A model generated the notes under the pieces. It worked only from the letters and a program-made list of their open reading frames with translations, did not search any database and was not told where the DNA came from. A program made the translations under genes and the position numbers. Shown in pieces: positions 53,149-62,750 of a DNA stretch of 64,000 nt (within the stretch, counting starts at the first letter, position 1; each line of letters begins with the position of its first letter). Origin of the DNA: Campylobacteraceae bacterium (GTDB lineage: Bacteria > Campylobacterota > Campylobacteria > Campylobacterales > Arcobacteraceae). Location of the stretch: positions 124,001 through 188,000 of the forward strand of contig JABSOM010000007.1 in assembly GCA_013215945.1 (NCBI GenBank). Reading direction: 5' to 3'.

Positions 53149-54183
53149 ATGTATAAGAATATATTAATAACATTGGTTTTAAGCGCATCTTTATTTGGTG
53201 CAGGACGTCCTGCATTAGTTGAGACAACAATAGTAAAAGAAGGACTAGTAAATCCCTTACAAGAATTTGTAGGAACAGTTAGTTTTTCGAATAACTCACA
53301 AGTAGCTGCAAAAAATTCTGGTTTAATAGAAAAAGTAAATTTTGAAATAGGTCAAAAAGTAAAAAAAGGTCAAGTTTTAGTAAAAATTGATTCTGATTTA
53401 ATTGATGCACAAATAATAGCAGCACAAGCTACGTTAGATATCGCAAAAAATGAAGAAATTAATTCTAATAAAGATTTTAGAAGATATGAGAAATTATTAC
53501 TTTCTAAATCTATTACTCAAAAAGAATACGACGATGCTTTATTAAAGTTTTCTTCTAACTCTGGAAACGTATTAGCATTAATGGCAAAACTTAATGAATT
53601 AAAAATTCAAAAAAACAGAAAAGAAATTAAAGCACCTTTTTCAGGTGTAATAGTTGAAAAATCGGTAAGTTTAGGGGAATGGGTTAATGCAGGTTCAATA
53701 GTTGCACGACTTGTTGATACTTCTAAATTAGAAATTACTTTTAATGCACCTATTTCTTTTATTGCTGGTTTACGAATGAATGATTCTTATGATCTTATGT
53801 TAAACAATAAAAGCATAAAAGCAAAATTAATGGCAGCTATTGCTTATGGAGATAAAAGAACACGAACTTTTCCTATTAAATTTAAAGCTACAGTAAATAA
53901 TGGATTTATTTTTGATGGACAAGAAGCCAGAGTTAAATTATCTAAAAATGCAACAATTAAAGCTTTGATGGTTCCAAGAGATGCCGTAATCAAGCGTTTT
54001 GGTGCAAATATGATTTTTCTTGATAACAAAGGTACTGCTTTAATGTTACCAGTACAAATCCTTGGATATATGGGAAAAGAAGTAGCTATTTCTGCTAAAG
54101 GTTTAGAAGCAGGTGCACAGATTGTTGTAAAAGGAAATGAGAGAGTATTTCCTAAACAAGCATTACAAATTATAAATAAATAA
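53149..54183 (+). CDS. RND efflux periplasmic adaptor (membrane fusion protein)
   Basis: Links the inner-membrane pump to the outer-membrane channel. Signal peptide about 1-17. Biotinyl-lipoyl-like halves frame a helical hairpin: NSGLIEKVNFEIGQKVKKGQVLVKID (about 55-80) and IKAPFSGVIVEKSVSLGEWVNAGS (about 162-185), with the hairpin at about 90-150. Beta-barrel domain follows (VPRDAVIKRFG). 344 residues. Confidence 0.92.
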   Translation: MYKNILITLVLSASLFGAGRPALVETTIVKEGLVNPLQEFVGTVSFSNNSQVAAKNSGLIEKVNFEIGQKVKKGQVLVKIDSDLIDAQIIAAQATLDIAKNEEINSNKDFRRYEKLLLSKSITQKEYDDALLKFSSNSGNVLALMAKLNELKIQKNRKEIKAPFSGVIVEKSVSLGEWVNAGSIVARLVDTSKLEITFNAPISFIAGLRMNDSYDLMLNNKSIKAKLMAAIAYGDKRTRTFPIKFKATVNNGFIFDGQEARVKLSKNATIKALMVPRDAVIKRFGANMIFLDNKGTALMLPVQILGYMGKEVAISAKGLEAGAQIVVKGNERVFPKQALQIINK

Positions 54184-54191
54184 GGTTAAAA

Positions 54192-57100
54192 ATGGATTTA
54201 ATTAAATTTTCAATTAAAAATCCTGTAACTATCATTGTATCGGTATTAATTGTTATATTATTTGGGGTATTGTCTTTAAGTAAATTACCCTATCAATTAA
54301 CACCAAACGTTTCAGTTCCAGAGATTAAGATTACAACAGTATGGCCAGGTGCTACTCCTTATGAGTTAGAACGAGATGTTATTGAAGAACAAGAAGATGC
54401 TTTAAAATCTTTAAATAATTTAATAGAATTTGAATCTAGCTCAAAAGATAATGTAGCTGAGTTAACAGTTAAATTTAAATTAGGAACTGATTTAAGAGCG
54501 GCATTGCAAGATGTATCTAATAAATTAAATGAAGTGGATTCTTATCCTCCTGATGTAAAAGAGCCTATTATTGAAACTGCAACAGCAAGTCCTGTTGTAT
54601 GGATGATGCTTCAAACAATCAATGATAACCCTCGCCATATAGATGAGTACAGAAAATTTTTTGATGATGAAATCCAACCTGCTGTAAAAAGAGTAGATGG
54701 GGTTGCTGGTACTTTTGTAGGTGGTGGACGTGATCAACAAATGCAAATTACTTTTGATACTATAAAACTTGCATCTTATGGTTTAAGTATTAAAGAAGTA
54801 ATAAGCGCACTTCAAGGTGAAAATGTAGATGTTTCTGCAGGTATATTAAATCTTGATAGACGTTCATACAGAATACGAACCGTAAATAAATTTTCAAGCA
54901 TAGAAGATATTGAAGATGTAATTATTATAAGTAATAGAGAACAAAGAATTCGTATCTCTGATATTGCTAGTGTTAATATTGGTTACGAAACGGCACAAGG
55001 TGTTGCAATTTTCCTAGGAAAAGACGGAATATTTTTAGGTGTTCAACCAAGTTCAACAGCTAATATTGTAAAACTTACCAATGAAGTCGAAGCTGTAGTA
55101 AATAAACTGAATGCTGGAATATTAAAAAAAGAAAATATTAAACTGCAATGGTTATTTGATCAACGACCCTATATTGTTGGAGCAGTTGATTTAGTGCAAG
55201 AGAATATTGCCATAGGTGGTATTTTAGCCGTTCTTATACTTCTTTTATTTTTACGTTCAATTTCACCAACAGCTGTAGTATCAGCTGCGATTCCAATTTC
55301 TGTAATGGGTACGTTTATTGTACTTGATATTATGGGAAGATCTCTTAATACTATTTCTTTAGCTGGGATTTCATTTGCCGTAGGAATGTTAGTTGATTCA
55401 GCCATTGTTGTTTTGGAAAACATCGACAGACATAGAAAAGAGGGTGCTACTGTAGCAGAAGCTGCTTACAAAGGTACCTCTGAAGTTTGGGGTGCATTAA
55501 TAGCATCTGCTTTAACAACAGTAGCTGTATTCTTGCCAATCATATTTCTTGCAGATGAAGCGGGACAATTGTTTAAAGACATTGCGATAGCAGTAACTGC
55601 TTCTGTAACTTTTTCTTTATTTGTATCGATTTCAGTTATTCCTGTTTTATGGAAGGGTTTAGCTGGTATGTCACAAAAAGAACCTAAAGAAACAAGTGCA
55701 CTTGCTAACTTTGGACATAAATTAGTTAATATTATAATGTCTGTTGTGCACTTATCCCTTAAAAATACTTTTTCAAAAATACTTACAATACTTTCATTAT
55801 CCGTATTTTCAGCATCTTTGATTTATATACTTTGGCCAAAATTAGACTATTTACCACAAGGTAATAAAAATTTAATTTTTAATATTTTAATTACTCCTCC
55901 TGGACTTTCTTATCAAGAAAGATACGATATGGGAACCTATTTAATGAAAAAAGTTGAGCCAAATATTAATAAAGATGTAGATGGTGTTCCTGGAATGGAT
56001 CGTGTTTTTTATGTTTCTTTTGGTGATTTTACACTTTTTGGAGCGACATCTATGCATGAATCACGTGCAAAAGAACTGATTCCATATTTTAAACCTATTG
56101 TAAATTCTATTCCTTCTGTTTTTGGAATTTCTTTACAATCAGGAGTATTTGAACAAGGAATTGGAGAAGGAAATACCGTTGATATTGATATCTCTGGTGA
56201 AAAAATAGAAGATTTAGCCAATGTAGGTGGAATGTTATATGGTGCAACCTCACAAGCGTTACAAGGTTCTCAAATAAGACCCATTCCTTCTATTGAGCTG
56301 ATTTATTCAGAAATTAGAATCAAACCAAATAATGATGCTTTAAAATCATTAGGAATGACTGCAAATGACTTAGGAATTGCCGTTGATGTAATAATGGATG
56401 GGAAAATAATTGGTTCTTACTCTCAAGATGGAAAGAAAAAAATTGATTTGGTTTTTAAAGCAAATGATGAATTTATACAAACACCACAAGATATTATGAG
56501 TACACAGATTTCTGTAGGAGAAGGCTCTTTAGTACCTATTTCCTCACTGGCATCGTATAAAAGTACAACCGGGATTTCAGAAATCAGACATTTAAATGGA
56601 AAAAGAACGATTACTTTACAAATTACTCCGCCTTCTGGTATGACTATTGATGAAGCAATTAAAATAGTAGGTGGAATGTTAGAAGGTATGAAAGCTAAAA
56701 ATATGATTCCTAATACTGTTGATATTGCATTAAGTGGAACAGCGGATAAACTTTCACTTACTATTGCATTATTGACGCAGAATTTTATTTTGGCACTGGT
56801 GATTATCTATTTATTAATGGCTGCTTTATTTGGAAACTTTTTGTATCCAATTGTTATTATGTTTACAGTACCATTAGCAACAGCAGGTGGTTTTTTAGGA
56901 CTTGCTCTAACGAATAAGTTCTTAGCGCCTCAACCCTTGGATGTGTTAACCATGCTTGGATTTATTATTCTTGTTGGAATTGTAGTAAACAATGCCATTT
57001 TAATAGTACATCAAAGTTTAAATTATATTAATAATGAAGGAATGGAGCATAAACAAGCAGTTATTGAAGCTACAAGAACAAGAATCAGACCTATTTATAT

Positions 57101-57326
57101 GTCTTCACTAACCTCTATTTTTGGAATGTTACCTCTTGTTTTAATCCCAGGTCCTGGAAGTGAATTTTACAGAGGTTTAGGTTCTGTAATTACTGGTGGT
57201 TTGGCTTTTTCAACTATTTTTACAATTTTTGTAACGCCAGCTTTATTAATGTTTTTTATAAAAATAGAACACAAATTTAGATCGAGAAAATCAGAAACTG
57301 CACATAAAATTAATACACAATCATAA
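54192..57326 (+). CDS. RND efflux permease
   Basis: Inner-membrane proton antiporter, 1044 residues, with two repeats of membrane helices and large periplasmic loops. The N-terminus MDLIKFSIKNPVTIIVSVLI and ISFAVGMLVDSAIVVLENIDRH mark the family. Only one Asp of the AcrB pair is present (VDS rather than VDD), as in some heavy-metal and HAE3-like relatives. The second repeat has GIVVNNAILIVHQSLNY. 8 bp behind the adaptor. Confidence 0.93.
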   Translation: MDLIKFSIKNPVTIIVSVLIVILFGVLSLSKLPYQLTPNVSVPEIKITTVWPGATPYELERDVIEEQEDALKSLNNLIEFESSSKDNVAELTVKFKLGTDLRAALQDVSNKLNEVDSYPPDVKEPIIETATASPVVWMMLQTINDNPRHIDEYRKFFDDEIQPAVKRVDGVAGTFVGGGRDQQMQITFDTIKLASYGLSIKEVISALQGENVDVSAGILNLDRRSYRIRTVNKFSSIEDIEDVIIISNREQRIRISDIASVNIGYETAQGVAIFLGKDGIFLGVQPSSTANIVKLTNEVEAVVNKLNAGILKKENIKLQWLFDQRPYIVGAVDLVQENIAIGGILAVLILLLFLRSISPTAVVSAAIPISVMGTFIVLDIMGRSLNTISLAGISFAVGMLVDSAIVVLENIDRHRKEGATVAEAAYKGTSEVWGALIASALTTVAVFLPIIFLADEAGQLFKDIAIAVTASVTFSLFVSISVIPVLWKGLAGMSQKEPKETSALANFGHKLVNIIMSVVHLSLKNTFSKILTILSLSVFSASLIYILWPKLDYLPQGNKNLIFNILITPPGLSYQERYDMGTYLMKKVEPNINKDVDGVPGMDRVFYVSFGDFTLFGATSMHESRAKELIPYFKPIVNSIPSVFGISLQSGVFEQGIGEGNTVDIDISGEKIEDLANVGGMLYGATSQALQGSQIRPIPSIELIYSEIRIKPNNDALKSLGMTANDLGIAVDVIMDGKIIGSYSQDGKKKIDLVFKANDEFIQTPQDIMSTQISVGEGSLVPISSLASYKSTTGISEIRHLNGKRTITLQITPPSGMTIDEAIKIVGGMLEGMKAKNMIPNTVDIALSGTADKLSLTIALLTQNFILALVIIYLLMAALFGNFLYPIVIMFTVPLATAGGFLGLALTNKFLAPQPLDVLTMLGFIILVGIVVNNAILIVHQSLNYINNEGMEHKQAVIEATRTRIRPIYMSSLTSIFGMLPLVLIPGPGSEFYRGLGSVITGGLAFSTIFTIFVTPALLMFFIKIEHKFRSRKSETAHKINTQS

Positions 57327-57335
57327 GGAAAAAGT

Positions 57336-58577
57336 ATGAATTTAAAAAGAATTTCTTTAGCACTTAGTATAAGTATATTAAGCTTAAGTGCTTTAAGTAT
57401 AGAAGAAGCAGTTAACACTGCTCTTCTTAATAACCAAGATATTTTAGTGAAAAACTTAGAATATAAACAAAAACAAGAAAATACAAGAGCTAATAAAGCT
57501 GGATTTTTGCCTACTTTTGATTTAAGTTATTCTTATTTACACAGAAATAAATTACTTGTTAACCAGACAAAAGATGATTCAAGTGGAGCGGCAACACTTT
57601 CTTATAATCTATTTAATGGCTTTAAAAGTAGCAATACTTTACAAAGCGCAATTGAAGATGAAAAAGCTTCATCCTATTTATTGAAAGCGAAAAAACAAGA
57701 TATTATCTTGTCAACTAAGAGTGCCTATATATCTTATTTAAATCTTGCAAAACAGTTAGAAACCTATATCAGTGCTTTTGAACTGTTTGAAAAACAATAC
57801 AATGACAGTAACAGTAAATTTGAGCAGGGATTATTAGCTAAAAATGATTTATTAAAAATTCATATTAATATGTTGGATGCAAAACAAAATGTAGTCAAAA
57901 CAAAAGCAGATTTAAAAACTTCTAAAGACAGACTCTCCAATATTATGGGTGGAAAAGATTTAAGAAATGAAGGAATAGAAGAGTTAAAAGACAAAGATGA
58001 TTCTTTAAATATTTATGCTGAAACTCTTTTGGAAAATAGAAGTGAAATTAAAGCATTGTTGCATAATATTAAAGCCTACAAAAATATTCTAGAAGTAAAT
58101 AAAGCTACGTATTATCCTAAAATAGACGCCTCTTATTCTTTTAATAAATATGGAGACTCTTTTTCTTTAGGTGGACGTGATGGTTACCCAAGTTCACAAA
58201 ATATTGCAAATTTAAGTGCTACTTGGAATTTATACAATGGTGGAAAAGATGAATCAACCATTAAGATTGCAAGAATGAAAATCCGTGAAACAATGTTAAG
58301 TTTGGAGAAACTGCGATTGGATATTAAACTTCAATATTCAGAAGCTGTATCAACTCTTGATGTTGCTGTAGAAAGTTTAGTTATTTCTAAACTTGCATTA
58401 AGTCAAGCATTTACAAATTATACTATTGTCTCGAATAGATTTAATGAAGGAGTATCAAGTACTACAGATTTAATTGATGCTAACTATTTATTATCTCAAG
58501 CTAAACAAAGATTTTATGGTGCTTTTTATTCAAAATTTTTAGCTTATGCTTCTTTGGATAGAGTAACAGAAAAATAA
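57336..58577 (+). CDS. TolC family outer membrane channel
   Basis: Outer-membrane efflux protein, 413 residues. Signal peptide about 1-19. Two outer-membrane-factor repeats of long helices separated by short strands (SIEEAVNTALLNNQDILVKN, and the second LSATWNLYNGGKDESTIKIA). Last gene of the efflux operon, 10 bp behind the permease, followed by a perfect hairpin. Confidence 0.92.
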   Translation: MNLKRISLALSISILSLSALSIEEAVNTALLNNQDILVKNLEYKQKQENTRANKAGFLPTFDLSYSYLHRNKLLVNQTKDDSSGAATLSYNLFNGFKSSNTLQSAIEDEKASSYLLKAKKQDIILSTKSAYISYLNLAKQLETYISAFELFEKQYNDSNSKFEQGLLAKNDLLKIHINMLDAKQNVVKTKADLKTSKDRLSNIMGGKDLRNEGIEELKDKDDSLNIYAETLLENRSEIKALLHNIKAYKNILEVNKATYYPKIDASYSFNKYGDSFSLGGRDGYPSSQNIANLSATWNLYNGGKDESTIKIARMKIRETMLSLEKLRLDIKLQYSEAVSTLDVAVESLVISKLALSQAFTNYTIVSNRFNEGVSSTTDLIDANYLLSQAKQRFYGAFYSKFLAYASLDRVTEK

Positions 58578-58605
58578 TAATCTTAAGGACTTCCTTAAGA
58601 TTATT
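58576..58605 (+). terminator. terminator of the efflux operon
   Basis: Perfect 14-bp arms AATAATCTTAAGGA and TCCTTAAGATTATT around CT, starting in the stop codon of the TolC gene. Confidence 0.75.
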
Positions 58606-58903
58606 GACTTATCAATTATAATAATTAAAATCATAAATAAATAAATTAAGTAAAAAATTTAAGAAAAAAATAAATTTAGTAGCAAAAAGTTACAGATGTA
58701 TTAATAGTGAAATTTATTTATTTTATAACTTTTCTTTTAAACCCCAATAATTAGGTATCTACATAGTGTAATTTAAAAAATATGTACAATTATTGTACTT
58801 AGCTACCTTACCCTAAATTGGATATACTCTTAGCATAAATCCAAATTATTTAAGATAAATTGAAAATCTTGTTTTAATTAACTTGTTTTACACAGGAGCA
58901 ATA
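58606..58903. promoter_or_regulatory. fumarase upstream region with palindrome
   Basis: About 300 bp without a gene. GTACAAT-T-ATTGTAC (58784-58798) is a perfect palindrome. TTGGATATACT (58817-58827) contains a TATACT box about 80 bp ahead of the start. The ribosome site AGGAGCAATA precedes the ATG at 58904. Confidence 0.4.
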
Positions 58904-60394
58904 ATGGGAAAAATTACAGAAAACGATATCAGACAAAGTGTTGCAGATGCTATTCAATATATTTCATACTATCATCCAGAGGATTTTATTAAAGGTATGG
59001 TTGAAGCCTATGAAAAAGAAAAATCAGTAGCAGCTAAAAATGCTATTGGTCAAATACTAATTAATTCAAAAATGTGTGCAATGGGTCATCGACCTCTTTG
59101 CCAAGATACAGGTTCAATTAATGTATTTGTAAAAGTTGGTTTAAATGCAGATCTTGATATTACAAAAGAATTAGATGATATTATTAATGAAGGGGTGGCT
59201 TTAGGATATAAAGACCCAATTAATAAACTTAGATATTCAATTGTTAGTGATCCTGCTGGAAAAAGAGTTAATACTAAAGACAATACTCCTGCTGTTATTC
59301 ATGTTTCTGTAAACAATGGTAATACCATTGATATTATTGTAGCTGCAAAAGGTGGAGGAAGTGAAAACAAATCTAAGTTTGCAGTTTTAAACCCAAGTGA
59401 TTCTATTTATGATTGGGTTATGGAAAATGCTAGAAATATGGGTGCTGGTTGGTGTCCTCCTGGTATTATTGGTATTGGTATTGGTGGTAATCCAGAGAAG
59501 TCTATGTTACTTGCAAAAGAATCTTTAATGCAAGAAGTAAATATTCATGAATTAAAAGAACGAGGGCCACAAACTGCTCTTGAAGAATTACGACTAAAAT
59601 TATATGAAGATATTAACAAGATTGGAATTGGAGCTCAAGGTTTAGGTGGACTTACTACCGTTTTAGATGTAAAAATCTTAGATTACCCCTGTCACGCCGC
59701 GTCTTTGCCAGTTGCGATGATTCCTAACTGTGCAGCTACGCGTCATATTCATTTTGAATTAAAAGGAGATGGTCCCGCAGTATTTAAAAAACCTGACTTA
59801 GATTTATGGCCAGACCTAGAGCTTCCAATGGATACTATTAAAAAAGTAAATATTGAAGATTTAACGCAAGAGAATTTATCTCAATTTAAATCAGGAGATA
59901 CTCTTTTATTATCAGGAAAAATTTTGACAGCAAGAGATGCTGCTCATAAAAAGATTGTTGAATACAGAGCTGCTGGAAAAGCCCTTCCTAATGGTCTTGA
60001 TTTAAAAGGACGATTTATTTATTATGTTGGACCTGTTGACGCAGTTGGAACTGAAGCAGTAGGCCCTGCAGGTCCAACAACAGCTACTAGAATGGATAAG
60101 TTTACAAAAGAAATGATGGAAATTGGAATTTTAGGAATGATTGGTAAAGCTGAGAGAAAACAGCCAACTATTGATTTAATTAAAGAATACAAATCTATTT
60201 ATCTAATTGCTACAGGAGGAGCTGCATATTTGATTTCTCAAAGTATTAAAGCTTCAAAAGTAGTTGCTTTTGAAGAAATGGGAATGGAAGCAATTTATGA
60301 ATTTGAAGTAAAAGATATGCCTGTTACTGTTGCAGTTGATACAGAAGGCGTGTCAATTCATACAACAGGTCCTGCACAATGGAGAACTATTTAG
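58904..60394 (+). CDS. class I fumarate hydratase (fused alpha and beta parts)
   Basis: Iron-sulfur enzyme that interconverts fumarate and malate in the citric acid cycle. The alpha part (about 1-280) has the three cluster Cys: HRPLCQDTGSINVFVKVG, GAGWCPPGIIGIGIGGNPE and MIPNCAATRHIHFELKG. The beta part (about 290-496) carries GRFIYYVGPVDAVGTEAVGP and PAGPTTATRMDKFT. One continuous frame, as in FumA/FumB. Start at 58904 follows AGGAG; the upstream TTG at 58883 has no such site. Neighbour of the SUF cluster on the other strand, which would supply its 4Fe-4S cluster. Confidence 0.94.
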   Translation: MGKITENDIRQSVADAIQYISYYHPEDFIKGMVEAYEKEKSVAAKNAIGQILINSKMCAMGHRPLCQDTGSINVFVKVGLNADLDITKELDDIINEGVALGYKDPINKLRYSIVSDPAGKRVNTKDNTPAVIHVSVNNGNTIDIIVAAKGGGSENKSKFAVLNPSDSIYDWVMENARNMGAGWCPPGIIGIGIGGNPEKSMLLAKESLMQEVNIHELKERGPQTALEELRLKLYEDINKIGIGAQGLGGLTTVLDVKILDYPCHAASLPVAMIPNCAATRHIHFELKGDGPAVFKKPDLDLWPDLELPMDTIKKVNIEDLTQENLSQFKSGDTLLLSGKILTARDAAHKKIVEYRAAGKALPNGLDLKGRFIYYVGPVDAVGTEAVGPAGPTTATRMDKFTKEMMEIGILGMIGKAERKQPTIDLIKEYKSIYLIATGGAAYLISQSIKASKVVAFEEMGMEAIYEFEVKDMPVTVAVDTEGVSIHTTGPAQWRTI

Positions 60395-60405
60395 TCTCTC
60401 TTCCT

Positions 60406-60442
60406 AAATAAAGACTATGAATAAAACTCATAGTCTTTATTT
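60406..60442. terminator. terminator after fumarase
   Basis: Perfect 15-bp arms AAATAAAGACTATGA and TCATAGTCTTTATTT around ATAAAAC, followed by TCTTTT. Sits between convergent stops and is A/T-flanked on both strands. Confidence 0.85.
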
Positions 60443-60457
60443 TCTTTTAACACATCT

Positions 60458-60733
60458 TTATTTTTTTTTAAAGTGTGAAAAAGCATTACCTTCATTTTTT
60501 TTGCGAGGTTCAATTTTTGTTTTTTCATAATTATGATTAAAATCACTTCCCCATTTTAATTTAGTAGGTATAGAAGTAGAGGCTTTATTCTTCATTAGTT
60601 TACCAAAGCTTGAACTACTTTTACTAGAGCCTGAATTCATTTGGGGTAAAATTACAAATGTGACAAGTAGTGTTAATAAAATGATTCCTCCAGTTACCCA
60701 AAGGAATGTAAAAAAATTATTTCTATCAAACAT
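60458..60733 (-). CDS. small membrane protein of unknown function
   Basis: 91 residues: one membrane helix at about 9-30, then a Ser/Lys-rich linker (MNSGSSKSSSSFGKLM) and a charged tail ending KKK. Strong ribosome site AAAGGAGGT ahead of the ATG. No family recognised. Follows the SUF operon by 78 bp on the same strand. Confidence 0.65.
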   Translation of the reverse strand: MFDRNNFFTFLWVTGGIILLTLLVTFVILPQMNSGSSKSSSSFGKLMKNKASTSIPTKLKWGSDFNHNYEKTKIEPRKKNEGNAFSHFKKK

Positions 60734-60810
60734 AGCCTTAAATACCTCCTTTAAAAAATTATTATTACATAATAAAGATAAAAAGTACCTAAATAGTCTT
60801 AAAAATTAAC

Positions 60811-61149
60811 TTATATTGAAGCCCCATTCATCATCATGATTTCAAGTCCTTCTTCTGAAATCTTACTTTTATCCCATGCTGGATCAAAAACCAAGTTCAC
60901 TTCAACTTCATCAATCTCATCTACACTTTTACTAGCGTAATGTACTTCTGCCAACAATGAATCTGCAACTGGACAAGCAGGAGATGTTAGCGTCATATCA
61001 ATATTACAAAACAATGTATTGTCTTTAAAATCAAAAGCAATTTTATAAATTAATCCTAAATCGTAAATATTAACTGGAATTTCAGGATCAAAAACATGTT
61101 TTAGGTGTTGAACCACTTTTTCTTCTATTTTTTCATAATCGTAAGACAT
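60811..61149 (-). CDS. sufT: SufT-like MIP18 (DUF59) iron-sulfur assembly factor
   Basis: 112 residues of the DUF59/MIP18 family: VFDPEIPVNIYDLGLIY (about 20-36), the reactive Cys in TSPACPVADSL (about 79) and the C-terminal FDPAWDKSKISEEG. Supports maturation or transfer of Fe-S clusters. Last in the operon, 1 bp behind sufE. The name is by family and place. Confidence 0.88.
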   Translation of the reverse strand: MSYDYEKIEEKVVQHLKHVFDPEIPVNIYDLGLIYKIAFDFKDNTLFCNIDMTLTSPACPVADSLLAEVHYASKSVDEIDEVEVNLVFDPAWDKSKISEEGLEIMMMNGASI

Positions 61150-61150
61150 T

Positions 61151-61564
61151 TTAAACCTTTTTTGCGTATTCTTTTATTTTTTTAATCATTCCCATGACGC
61201 CACTTTGCCTATTTGGTGTAATTATTTCACTTAATCCAAGTTCATAAAGAATATCATCTTCACTGTCATTAATCTCTTTTGCATCTAAATTAGAAAATAT
61301 TTCTAAAAGAATATAAACCAAACCTTTTACAATAATAGCATCAGATGTGCCATTAAAAAGTAATACTCCCTGCTTTTGTGTGCAGGTTAGCCATACTTGA
61401 GAGGTACAACCATGAACAATATGTTGAGTAATTTTATCTTCATCTTTAAAAGCGCTTAGTTTTTTCCCTAAATCAATGATGAATTGATATTTTTCTAATT
61501 CATCATCAAAAAAATCCAAGTCTTCTTTTATTTTAAATACTCTCTTTTCTACTTTTTTTGACAC
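61151..61564 (-). CDS. sufE: SufE sulfur acceptor
   Basis: Accepts persulfide from SufS and stimulates it. 137 residues with the active-site Cys in VHGCTSQVWLTC (about 53) and a typical SufE helical tail ending in MIKKIKEYAKK. Starts 1 bp after the sufS stop. Confidence 0.93.
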   Translation of the reverse strand: MSKKVEKRVFKIKEDLDFFDDELEKYQFIIDLGKKLSAFKDEDKITQHIVHGCTSQVWLTCTQKQGVLLFNGTSDAIIVKGLVYILLEIFSNLDAKEINDSEDDILYELGLSEIITPNRQSGVMGMIKKIKEYAKKV

Positions 61565-61565
61565 G

Positions 61566-62750
61566 TTAATCCTTTAACATAGAAATTGCTTTTTTTAAAG
61601 CTTTTATAAATAAATCTACATCTTTTTTATCATTATAAAAAGCGAGTGATACTCTTATTGTTCCTATGATTCCAAGTTTATCCATAATAGGTTGGGCACA
61701 ATGATGGCCAACTCTTACCGCTATTTTCATTTTATCAAGTAATATTCCAATGTCATCATGTACAATGTTTTCTATATTAAAACTTTTTGAAGCAATGGCA
61801 TCTTGTGTATTATTGTATAAAAGAATACCCTGAACATTTAATAGTTCTTGATGTAAATACTCATATAAATGTTCTTCTTCTTTTAAAACAGCTTCAAAAT
61901 CTAAATTCTTTAAATATTTTAAGGCCTCATGAAAAGCAATTACACCTGCAATATTTTGAGTTCCTGCTTCATAAACATAGGGAGAATCCAAGAAAGTACT
62001 TTCATTGTACGTTACTTTTTGAATGGTCGCACCCCCTGTTTGATAAGGATCTACTTCTTTTAAGAGGGTTTCTTTTATATAAACAGCACCTACTCCTGTA
62101 GGACCAAATGTTTTATGTGCAGACATAACAAAAAAATCACAATTAATGTCTTGAATATCAATACTTGCATGTGCCAAACTTTGAGCCGCATCAATCATAA
62201 TTAAAGCATTGTATTTATGTGCTAATGCAGTAATGCGCTTGATATCATGAATCTTTCCAAAAGCATTAGAAATATGTGTGATACTTACAAAAGCATTTTT
62301 ATGTTTTTTTAGTAATGCTTCAAAATGTGAATAATCAAAATTTAAATTATCATCACAAGCAACTACTTTTAGTCCTTTTTTTAAAGACCTATTTTGCATA
62401 TGCCAAGGAACAATATTGGAATGATGCTCCAAAGAAGAAATAATAATAGTATCAAATTTTTTTGCATATGAGTGTGCTATAAAATTAATACTTTCAGTTA
62501 CCCCTTTTGTAAAAATGATTTCACTGATACTTTTGGCATTTATAAATTCTTTTAAAGCTTTTCTTGTATCTTCGAATTTCTGAGTGGCAATATTTGCAGG
62601 ACCAAAAGAACTTCTGTGTGTATTGGCACAATAATTACTATAATAATCACTGCTTGCTTTGATTACAGATGAGGGTTTTTGTGTTGTTGCTGCATTGTCT
62701 AAATAGACAAATTCATTGTTTGCAAAAAAAGGAAAATCATTTTTATACAT
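61566..62750 (-). CDS. sufS: SufS cysteine desulfurase
   Basis: PLP enzyme (class V fold) releasing sulfur from cysteine as a persulfide. Schiff-base Lys in MSAHKTFGPTGVGA (about 223), cofactor Asp in MIDAAQSLAHA, and the active Cys in RVGHHCAQPIM (about 360), which is the short type II loop of SufS. 394 residues. Overlaps sufD by 8 bp. Confidence 0.95.
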   Translation of the reverse strand: MYKNDFPFFANNEFVYLDNAATTQKPSSVIKASSDYYSNYCANTHRSSFGPANIATQKFEDTRKALKEFINAKSISEIIFTKGVTESINFIAHSYAKKFDTIIISSLEHHSNIVPWHMQNRSLKKGLKVVACDDNLNFDYSHFEALLKKHKNAFVSITHISNAFGKIHDIKRITALAHKYNALIMIDAAQSLAHASIDIQDINCDFFVMSAHKTFGPTGVGAVYIKETLLKEVDPYQTGGATIQKVTYNESTFLDSPYVYEAGTQNIAGVIAFHEALKYLKNLDFEAVLKEEEHLYEYLHQELLNVQGILLYNNTQDAIASKSFNIENIVHDDIGILLDKMKIAVRVGHHCAQPIMDKLGIIGTIRVSLAFYNDKKDVDLFIKALKKAISMLKD

